NCBI GenBank assembly: GCA_947456995.1
Contig: CANGVB010000139.1
Span: 1 to 8,019 of the forward strand
Source: Bryobacteraceae bacterium
GTDB lineage: Bacteria > Acidobacteriota > Terriglobia > Bryobacterales > Bryobacteraceae
Reading direction: 5' to 3'
DNA length: 8,019 nt
Position numbers and translations under genes: made by a program. This document shows, one piece after another, positions 1 to 5,392 of the stretch (its first letter is position 1; every line of letters starts with the position of its first letter). The notes below the pieces were generated by a model, which did not search any database, was not told the origin of the DNA, and saw nothing but the letters and a program-made list of their open reading frames with translations.

Positions 1-218
1 AGGCGCTGGCGATGTGGAATAACCCGTTTATGTTGCGGATGGCGGAGCATCTGGCGGCTCGCGTTGGGAATGATGTTGGGCTGGCTGGGCGGCTGGTGCT
101 GGGGCGGGATTTGCGGGCGGAGGAGTTGAGCCTGTATCGCGCTTATTCGGCTAAACACGGGATGGCGAATCTGGCTCGGCTGCTGCTGAATACGAATGAG
201 TTTTTGTTTGTCGACTGA
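1..218 (+). CDS. DUF1553 (PSD1-type) protein, C-terminal fragment
   Basis: The reading frame enters from the left edge (first full codon at base 3) and ends at TGA 216–218, so only about 71 C-terminal residues are visible. They match the end of the DUF1549/DUF1553 family: ALAMWNNPFML near the start resembles the family's 'AL.LLNSPFV' segment. It is followed by a helical stretch with Ala, Arg and Leu, and the closing LARLLLNTNEFLFVD is the typical family end. Members are large proteins of planctomycetes, verrucomicrobia and acidobacteria, often with N-terminal cytochrome-c-like domains. Their biochemical role is not established. The gene lies 8 bp upstream of the DUF1501 gene on the same strand, the standard partner, so the two are probably co-transcribed and work together. 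The ATG at base 12 is an internal Met, not the start. The N-terminal part cannot be judged here. Confidence 0.9.
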   Translation, partial: ALAMWNNPFMLRMAEHLAARVGNDVGLAGRLVLGRDLRAEELSLYRAYSAKHGMANLARLLLNTNEFLFVD

Positions 219-223
219 GGTGA
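217..223 (+). promoter_or_regulatory. Ribosome binding site of the DUF1501 gene
   Basis: GAGGTGA lies 3 bases before the ATG at 227 and overlaps the TGA stop of the upstream gene (216–218). This fixes the DUF1501 start and suggests translational coupling of the two genes. Confidence 0.75.
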
Positions 224-226
224 AGT

Positions 227-1597
227 ATGAATCGTAGAAGCTTCTTGTTTGATATTGGTGGTGGTTTGGGTGGGGTTGCGTTATCGCAGATGATGGCGCA
301 GGAATTGCATCACAAGCCGAAGGCGAAGCGGGTGATTCAGTTGTTTATGTCAGGGGCGGCGAGCCAGTGCGACACCTTTGATTACAAACCTCGCTTGATT
401 GCGAAGGCTGGGGAGAAGTGGGACCCGGGTGAGAAGGTGGAACTGTTTCAGAGCAACCCTGGAGTGGTGATGCCGAGCCCTTGGGGATGGAAGCAGTATG
501 GGCAGAGTGGCAAGTGGGTGAGCGATTTGTTTCCGCATACTGCGGGCTGCGTCGATGATATTGCCTTTGTGCATTCGATGATGACGAAATCGAATGTGCA
601 CGGGCCGGCGACGTTTATGCAGAACACGGGTTTTATTCTGCCGGGCTTTCCGAGTGCGGGAGCCTGGGTGAGTTATGCGCTGGGGAGCTTGAATCAGAAT
701 CTGCCGGTGTTTGTGGTGTTGCCTGACCCTCGCGGGATGCCGCCGAATGGGCCGGCGAACTGGTCTGGCGGGTTTTTGCCTGCGGCTCATCAGGCGACTA
801 CGGTGAAGGTGGGGACGCCGCATCCGATTCAGGATCTTGCGATGCCCACGGGTGGATATGTGACGGCGGCGAGTGAGAAGGATGGCCTTGCGTTGCTCGA
901 TCGGGTGAACCGTCAGCACCTTGCAGGGCGGGGTGGGGATTCGCGTCTGGAGGCGCGGATTGCGAGCTATGAGATGGCGGCGCGGCTGCAGTTGAGTGCG
1001 CCGGAGGTGTTGGGTGTGGAGGGGGAGAGCGAGGCTACTCGTAAGCTGTACGGGATGGAGGATCCGTTGACTGCTGATCTGGGGCGCCGGTGTCTGGTGG
1101 CCCGGCGTCTGGTGGAGCGTGGCGTGCGTTTTGTACAGATCTGGAGTGGGGCCGATAATGGCTTTCCGCGTCGTAATTGGGACAGCCACGAGAACCTGAA
1201 GAAGGATCACGGGATGCTGTCTTATGAGCTGGACAAGCCGATGGCCGGGTTGCTTAAGGACCTGAAGGCTCGGGGATTGCTTGAGGACACGATTGTCTAT
1301 TGGACGACGGAATTTGGCCGGATGCCTTGCAGCCAGGGGAGCCTCGGGCGGGATCATAATCCGCTTGGCTTTACGTCGTGGCTAGCGGGTGGTGGCTTCA
1401 AGGGTGGCACCAGCTTTGGTGCTACGGATGAGTGGAGCTACAAGGCTGTGGAGAAGCCGGTGTATTGCTATGACGTGCATGCGACGCTGCTGCATCAGTT
1501 GGGGATCGATCATACGCGATTGACGTATCGGAATAACGGGATTGATCGCCGGCTGACGGATGTGCACGGGGTGGTATTGCGGGACCTGGTGAGCTAG
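227..1597 (+). CDS. DUF1501 family protein (alkaline-phosphatase/sulfatase-like fold), Tat-type leader
   Basis: A complete 456-residue protein, normal length for the family. The N-terminus has a twin-arginine-like leader (NRRSFLF at residues 2–8, then a Gly/Leu/Ala hydrophobic stretch to about residue 24), so export in folded form is likely. DUF1501 proteins are distant relatives of the alkaline phosphatase/sulfatase superfamily. Conserved family segments visible here are SGAASQCDTFDYKP (42–55, with D49/T50 at the site corresponding to the first metal ligand and nucleophile region), WDSHEN (318–323), TTEFGR (360–365), GRDHN (374–378), and a C-terminal Asn-Gly-Ile then DVHG pattern. The usual Gly-Gly-Pro-Ser before the DTFD motif is here Ser-Gly-Ala-Ala-Ser. 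Asp, His and Glu residues suited to metal binding are present, so the protein is probably active, but no substrate is known for the family. It follows the DUF1553 gene by 8 bp, the typical pairing. The start is supported by a ribosome binding site. The long antisense frame inside it is a shadow. Confidence 0.95.
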   Translation: MNRRSFLFDIGGGLGGVALSQMMAQELHHKPKAKRVIQLFMSGAASQCDTFDYKPRLIAKAGEKWDPGEKVELFQSNPGVVMPSPWGWKQYGQSGKWVSDLFPHTAGCVDDIAFVHSMMTKSNVHGPATFMQNTGFILPGFPSAGAWVSYALGSLNQNLPVFVVLPDPRGMPPNGPANWSGGFLPAAHQATTVKVGTPHPIQDLAMPTGGYVTAASEKDGLALLDRVNRQHLAGRGGDSRLEARIASYEMAARLQLSAPEVLGVEGESEATRKLYGMEDPLTADLGRRCLVARRLVERGVRFVQIWSGADNGFPRRNWDSHENLKKDHGMLSYELDKPMAGLLKDLKARGLLEDTIVYWTTEFGRMPCSQGSLGRDHNPLGFTSWLAGGGFKGGTSFGATDEWSYKAVEKPVYCYDVHATLLHQLGIDHTRLTYRNNGIDRRLTDVHGVVLRDLVS

Positions 1598-1661
1598 GGC
1601 GCGACCATTCCTGTCAATCGACTAAGCCAATGGGCTGCGACACAAAAAGCATCCAGCCTAT
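1598..1661. other. Convergent intergenic gap
   Basis: A 64-bp stretch between the convergent DUF1501 and brnA stop codons. A weak imperfect hairpin is visible (AGCC 1625–1628 with GGCT 1633–1636, extended by TCG 1618–1620 and CGA 1638–1640). It lacks a following T-run in either direction, so no intrinsic terminator is called. Nothing else is seen. Confidence 0.5.
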
Positions 1662-2012
1662 TCAACCGGGATGCCGCTCGGCTTCCATGAGATTGAGGAG
1701 AATATCGTTGATCCTCGTCAGGTGGCCATCGCCTTTGGACTTGAGCCAGATCAGCACTCTGGGGTCGAGACGTACGCTTACGGCAACTTTCTTTTTCACT
1801 TCACGTAGCCGAACCATGTTCGCCAACTGGTGCTTTGTGAGTGGAGGAATGTCGCTGAAATCAATTTTTGAATCGTCCCCAGCTTTTTGGTCCTTGGCGA
1901 TTTGGCTTATTGCACGCTTTTCTTCCTCAGTCCATTGCCTGCGCATGATATCTTCTGAGCTCATGCGAATCAGCTGGGCGGGCTGAGATGATGCGGATAA
2001 TTTCTTGGCCAT
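1662..2012 (-). CDS. brnA: BrnA family antitoxin
   Basis: A 116-residue protein recognised as a BrnA (COG3514) antitoxin. The acidic family segment IDFSDIPPLT is at residues 50–59. A C-terminal ribbon–helix–helix DNA-binding part follows: the basic beta strand KKKVAVSVRLD (73–83), helix PRVLIWLKSKG (84–94), and GHLTRINDILLNLMEAER (96–113). In known BrnTA pairs the antitoxin binds and neutralises the BrnT ribonuclease and, through its DNA-binding part, represses the operon promoter. The toxin gene lies directly upstream on the same strand, the usual toxin-first order. The start at 2012 is preceded by a good ribosome binding site but makes an 86-bp out-of-frame overlap with brnT. Met17 (1964) and Met23 (1946, with a weaker AGAAGA upstream) are alternatives; the last would cut the overlap to 20 bp. 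Base composition is lower in G+C than the flanking genes. Confidence 0.88.
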   Translation of the reverse strand: MAKKLSASSQPAQLIRMSSEDIMRRQWTEEEKRAISQIAKDQKAGDDSKIDFSDIPPLTKHQLANMVRLREVKKKVAVSVRLDPRVLIWLKSKGDGHLTRINDILLNLMEAERHPG

Positions 2013-2238
2013 TGACGTCCTCTCTATACACGTGCACGACTAAGAGAACTCCAGGCTGTCGTGAGGCGGTTTGAATTGCTCCAGTGGCTTGCCAACGGAG
2101 TTCGCCCGTCTCATCGACCCTATCCAATCCAATGAGGCATTGCGGGTCTTCGAAAACCAGAGTTGCCAGTTCGAATGAGATGCCAGCGTGCTTACGCTGG
2201 TTTAGGAGATTCTTTTTCGCATCCCATTCGTATTGCAC
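1927..2238 (-). CDS. brnT: BrnT family ribonuclease toxin (DUF497)
   Basis: A 103-residue protein matching BrnT/DUF497 over its whole length. Family marks are YEWDAKKNLLNQRKHAGISF (3–22), VFEDP (28–32), an acidic D-E-T-G-E-L-R-W stretch (42–49), the strand VLLVVHVYRED (64–74), and IRIISARPAD (81–90) followed by the Arg-Arg-Tyr ending (95–97). BrnT has a RelE-like fold and cuts RNA, blocking translation. It is held inactive by BrnA, encoded immediately downstream. No part of the family core appears missing, so the toxin is probably functional. Translation starts at GTG (2236–2238): the frame upstream offers no ATG, and no clear Shine–Dalgarno sequence precedes it, so expression may be weak or leaderless. 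Only 26 bp separate it from the stop of the PaiB-like gene, so its promoter would have to lie in that gap or within the end of that gene. Confidence 0.9.
   Translation of the reverse strand: MQYEWDAKKNLLNQRKHAGISFELATLVFEDPQCLIGLDRVDETGELRWQATGAIQTASRQPGVLLVVHVYREDVNGQEIIRIISARPADSHELRRYHAQAMD
2018..2023 (-). promoter_or_regulatory. Ribosome binding site of brnA
   Basis: On the minus strand AGAGGA ends 5 bases before the ATG at 2012. It lies inside the brnT coding region and favours the longer brnA start over the internal Met codons. Confidence 0.6.
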
Positions 2239-2241
2239 AAT

Positions 2242-2249
2242 GTATATAC
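2242..2249. promoter_or_regulatory. Possible operator or -10 region of brnTA
   Basis: GTATATAC is a perfect 8-bp palindrome 3 bases upstream of the brnT GTG codon. BrnA-type antitoxins repress their own promoters through inverted repeats, and the AT-rich core could also serve as a -10 element. No matching -35 hexamer is evident. The assignment is inference from position and symmetry only. Confidence 0.22.
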
Positions 2250-2264
2250 GCAGTATGGCACGAA

Positions 2265-2975
2265 TCAGGCTTTTAGGCGGCTGTAGTAGTCGCGGGTGAG
2301 GTCGAGGATGTTGCGCTCTTTCTTGCTTTCGGCGAGGCCTTTGAGGATGCCTTCGCGGTCGGTTTGGTTGCGCTCGCGGCCTAGTTTGAATTTGCCTTCG
2401 ACGGTCTGGATCTGCATCTCATAACCGACGATGCCCTGGCGCATTCCTTTGAGATAGCTTTCGGGGAGCTTGTCGTAAACCCATTTCTCGCCGCCACCGT
2501 AATGGCCTTCGTTGGTATCGACGAGACGCTTGAGGCCGGCGGCGAAGGCTTCGTCGCTTTCGATGCGCTTGGGTTTGCCGGTGGCATGTACTACAGCGAA
2601 GTTCCAAGTAGGGACGGCGCTTTTGGTGTTGTACCAGTTGGGTGAGATATAGGAGTGCGGGCCGTGGAAGACAACGAGAGCTTCTTCAGCGCCATCGAAG
2701 GCGTTGTTCTGCGGGTTGTTCTTGGCGATGTGCCACCAGAGGCTGCCCCAGCCGTCTTTGTCGCGACTCAGGATTGTGGGCACGTTGGTGATGCGCAGGC
2801 CACCCTTGGACGTCACGATCATTGCGAAGGCGTATTCTTCCATGAAGTCGAGCAGGAGCGGACGATCCTTTTCGGACTGGGCGGCTGGGATGTAAATGGT
2901 GTCGGCAGCGGCTGCCTCTTCATTCATGGCAAGCATGGCGGAGAGGCCGATCAGGAAGTCGCGACGTTCTGGCAT
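2265..2975 (-). CDS. PaiB-family FMN-binding split-barrel protein with Tat-like leader
   Basis: A 236-residue protein of the PaiB family (COG2808, 'FMN-binding negative transcriptional regulator'). Landmarks in order: IYIPAAQ (27–33), FAMIVTSKGGLRITNVP (50–66), HIAKNNPQ (82–89), the signature GPHSYISPNWY (105–115), VPTWNFAVVHATG (121–133), IVGYEMQI (182–189) and EGKFKLGRERN (193–203). The last departs from the common K-L-S-Q-N-R form, and Asn64 replaces the His usual before Leu-Pro. PaiB proteins are typically cytoplasmic and begin near the YIP motif. This one has about 25 extra residues: ERRDFL (3–8), a short hydrophobic run (to about 17), and an Ala-rich site (21–24), a Tat-like signal peptide. 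That predicts a periplasmic flavin- or heme-linked role rather than gene regulation, but the substrate is unknown. It starts 17 bp after the upstream receptor gene, so it is probably co-transcribed with it. The ribosome binding site is weak. The internal Met17 has no better one. Confidence 0.9.
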   Translation of the reverse strand: MPERRDFLIGLSAMLAMNEEAAAADTIYIPAAQSEKDRPLLLDFMEEYAFAMIVTSKGGLRITNVPTILSRDKDGWGSLWWHIAKNNPQNNAFDGAEEALVVFHGPHSYISPNWYNTKSAVPTWNFAVVHATGKPKRIESDEAFAAGLKRLVDTNEGHYGGGEKWVYDKLPESYLKGMRQGIVGYEMQIQTVEGKFKLGRERNQTDREGILKGLAESKKERNILDLTRDYYSRLKA

Positions 2976-2992
2976 TCTTTTAGGAAAGCATA

Positions 2993-5353
2993 CTAGAAGC
3001 GCCAGTCAAGACCGATGGTGGGGAAGAGGCCGAGCTGCTCGTTGACGAGTTGTGTGTTGAGGCGGCGATTCCATGTGAAGCCAGCAGTGTTCTTGCGATT
3101 GGTGATGTTCTGGGCACCGATGAAGAAGAGGACTGGTTTGCCTTTGACGGTGAAGCGGCGGTCTGCACGGAGGTCGAGACGGAAGTAGTCTGGAAGGCGC
3201 TCGGCGTTGACGCGGTTGAGATCGAAGATGGCGCGGCTTTGCTGGGTGGAAAGCCTTGTATCGAAGGGCGTGTAGGGGCGGCCCGAGAGATAAGAGGCGC
3301 GCACGGAGAGTTCCCATTTCTGGGTGAGACGATAGCCGCCGGTGATGTTGGCGATGCGGTTGTAGTCGAAGGAACTGGGTCGCTCAATGCCGTCGAGACC
3401 GGCCTGGCGGGACTTGGAGAATGAGAGGTTGCCGATAGCGAACCACTTTTCGCCGAAGCGTTTTTCAGCGAAGAGTTCGAGGCCCTGAGCAAAGCCCCGA
3501 CCGGCACTTTCGATTGGAAAGAGAATGCTGCGGACGGCAAAGGTGTCGCCCAGATTGGCGAGCGAGAGGCTGGGGAACTGGCTCGCTACAGGGTAATCCT
3601 TATAGTTCTTGCGGTAGCCTTCCACCGTGAAGAGGACTCCGTTTTTGAAGCGGTAGCTGAGGCCGGTGATGTAGTGGTCTGCCCGGAAGGGGAGGGTGTT
3701 CTGATTCTGCGGAAAGACTGTGAGGAAGAGCAGTGCGGGTTGTTGGAAGTACTGGCCAAAGCTGGCTCTGAGTTGCATGCGCTGGCTCAAGCGATAGCTG
3801 AGGGAGGCGCGGGGGCTGAAGCGGTTGCGATTGATGAAGCCGTAATTGTCCCAGCGGCCGCCGATGGTGTAGCTGAGGCGTTTCATGGTGTCGCCGGTGA
3901 TCTGGGCATAGCCGCTGCTTTGTGAGGTGCGGAACTGGCGGTTGAGGCTGAAAGGGTTTAGGTCTGGGCGGACGGAGAATGGGGAATCGTCACCGAAGGG
4001 AGACTGTGAGTTGTAGCTGACGCCGAAGCTCTTGAAGTTGCCACCGGCCTGGAACTTGAGAGACTCGCCCATGTAGCGGGTGAAGTCGTACTTGATGGTG
4101 GTTTCGCCTTCGCGGGAGTTTTCGCTGTAGAGTTGTTGGCTGCGGGCGATCAGGTTGTCGAGATTGCCGGTTGCCGGGATGCCTAAGCCGGAGCTCAAGA
4201 GGTCTCTTACCGAGCTGGTGACGCGAGCGGCTGAGTAGGTGACCCCGAGGAGGCCGACGGAGCGATCGCTGAAGACGCGCTGCCAGTTGAAGCCGGTGGC
4301 ACTGCGTTGGCCTTTGTAGCGGATGTCGAAGTTAGTGACTTCTTCCTGGCGGTCTTCTTCGGTTTGGCCTTCTCTGGCCCCAAGGCGGATGTTGTCGACA
4401 CCGGTTAGATTGACCATCCAGATACGATCGCGGGAGGTGAGGTCATAGAGGATCTTGGTGTTGAAGGTGTAGGCGACGGGAACGCCACCGAAGCCGACGT
4501 CTTTGGTGAAGAGGTCGAGGAAGGTGCGGCGGAAGCTGGTGACGAAACTGCCTTTTTTGGATTTGCCGAGGGGGCCTTCGAGGATGAGGCCGGCACCGGC
4601 GTAGCCGAGGGTGGCGCGGCCGCCGAATTTGTCGCGATTGCCTTCGCGCTGGGTGATCTGCAGAACGGAACTCGCCCGGTTGATGTAGGGTGCGGGGAAG
4701 CCGCCGGTAAGGAAGGTGACGTTCTCGATGAGGTTGGCATCGAGAATTCCTATGGTGCCGCCGGCGGAGGCGAAGTTGGCGAAGGAATTGATGTTGGGGA
4801 CTTCGATGTTGTCGACGATGAAGAGATTTTCGAGTGGGGATCCGCCACGGACGATGATGTCATTGCGGAAGTCGTCAGAACCGATGGCCACGCCAGGGAG
4901 GACCTGAACGAAGCGGGAGACATCCTGCAGCGCGCCTGCATTCTGGAAGACGTCTTTGCCGGTGACGATGTAGGAGGAGGTCTTGATTTCTTCCGGGGCG
5001 ACGAGGGCTGATTCTGTAACGGTGAGGCTTTGGGTGGTTGCTTCGATCGAAGGGAGAGTGATCTCGAGGCGGCTTTCGATGCCTGCCGCTACCTGGATCG
5101 GATTTGATTTGAGCTGGACTTTCGGGCCTTTGACGTCGAGAGTGTAAGTGCCGGGACGAAGGCCTGTGAAACGAAAGCGACCCTGCGAGTCGCTCTTGAC
5201 GCAATTGGTGGTGGATGTTATACAGATGTCGGCTGAGATAACAGTTTGTTTATCGGAGCTTTGCACAATACCGCTGAGTGCGCCGACTCCGGTAGTATCT
5301 TGTGAAAAAAGAAGGTGTGCAATCAAGAGGAGAATGAAAAATTTCACTCCCAT
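2993..5353 (-). CDS. TonB-dependent outer membrane receptor with carboxypeptidase-regulatory-like N-terminal domain
   Basis: A complete 786-residue receptor. Residues 1–17 are a signal peptide (MGVKFFILLLIAHLLFS, cleavage probably before Gln18). Residues 24–100 form a carboxypeptidase-regulatory-like beta-sandwich (GALSGIVQSS, then SQGRFRFTGLRPGTYTLDV). Residues about 124–235 are the plug domain (IVTGKDVFQNAGALQDVSRF, DIIVRGGSPLENLFIVDNIE, NVTFLTGGFPAPY). The remainder is a beta-barrel of alternating aromatic strands, closing with GLDWRF; the terminal Phe is the mark recognised by the Bam machinery. Such receptors use the TonB–ExbBD system to import siderophores, cobalamin, glycans or peptides; the ligand cannot be told from sequence. 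The frame extends to a GTG at 5362, but that codon overlaps the ribosome binding site, so the ATG at 5353 is preferred. It sits 39 bp after another receptor gene and 17 bp before the PaiB-like gene, so shared transcription is likely. Confidence 0.95.
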   Translation of the reverse strand: MGVKFFILLLIAHLLFSQDTTGVGALSGIVQSSDKQTVISADICITSTTNCVKSDSQGRFRFTGLRPGTYTLDVKGPKVQLKSNPIQVAAGIESRLEITLPSIEATTQSLTVTESALVAPEEIKTSSYIVTGKDVFQNAGALQDVSRFVQVLPGVAIGSDDFRNDIIVRGGSPLENLFIVDNIEVPNINSFANFASAGGTIGILDANLIENVTFLTGGFPAPYINRASSVLQITQREGNRDKFGGRATLGYAGAGLILEGPLGKSKKGSFVTSFRRTFLDLFTKDVGFGGVPVAYTFNTKILYDLTSRDRIWMVNLTGVDNIRLGAREGQTEEDRQEEVTNFDIRYKGQRSATGFNWQRVFSDRSVGLLGVTYSAARVTSSVRDLLSSGLGIPATGNLDNLIARSQQLYSENSREGETTIKYDFTRYMGESLKFQAGGNFKSFGVSYNSQSPFGDDSPFSVRPDLNPFSLNRQFRTSQSSGYAQITGDTMKRLSYTIGGRWDNYGFINRNRFSPRASLSYRLSQRMQLRASFGQYFQQPALLFLTVFPQNQNTLPFRADHYITGLSYRFKNGVLFTVEGYRKNYKDYPVASQFPSLSLANLGDTFAVRSILFPIESAGRGFAQGLELFAEKRFGEKWFAIGNLSFSKSRQAGLDGIERPSSFDYNRIANITGGYRLTQKWELSVRASYLSGRPYTPFDTRLSTQQSRAIFDLNRVNAERLPDYFRLDLRADRRFTVKGKPVLFFIGAQNITNRKNTAGFTWNRRLNTQLVNEQLGLFPTIGLDWRF

Positions 5354-5361
5354 TGGATGCA

Positions 5362-5368
5362 CACCTTT
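5362..5368 (-). promoter_or_regulatory. Ribosome binding site of the smaller TonB-dependent receptor
   Basis: On the minus strand AAAGGTG ends 8 bases before the ATG at 5353. The upstream in-frame GTG (5360–5362) shares its first base with this motif and has no ribosome binding site of its own, so the ATG start is favoured. Confidence 0.6.
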
Positions 5369-5392
5369 ATCTTGTAGGTTTATTAGTCGAGC

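Noticed and set aside
350..1357. 335-residue minus-strand frame opposite DUF1501
   Set aside because: It is rich in Arg, His and Pro with no recognisable domain, and lies wholly antisense to a well-supported gene. It is a shadow of codon bias.
1618..1640. Hairpin in the convergent gap considered as a terminator
   Set aside because: The stem is only about 4 perfect pairs plus a 3-pair extension with mismatches, and no T-run follows on either strand. The short A-run at 1644–1648 would be a T-run upstream of the hairpin in the minus direction, the wrong order.
1630..1986. 118-residue plus-strand frame covering brnA in antisense
   Set aside because: The minus-strand frame matches BrnA along its length. 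The plus-strand product resembles nothing and lacks a ribosome binding site.
3050..3424. Plus-strand frame opposite the 3' end of the smaller receptor
   Set aside because: Low-complexity, Glu/Val/Gly-rich translation with no domain. The antisense receptor strands are well conserved.
5360..5362. GTG as the start of the smaller receptor
   Set aside because: It overlaps the Shine–Dalgarno motif that serves the ATG nine bases downstream. The signal peptide starts cleanly from that ATG.
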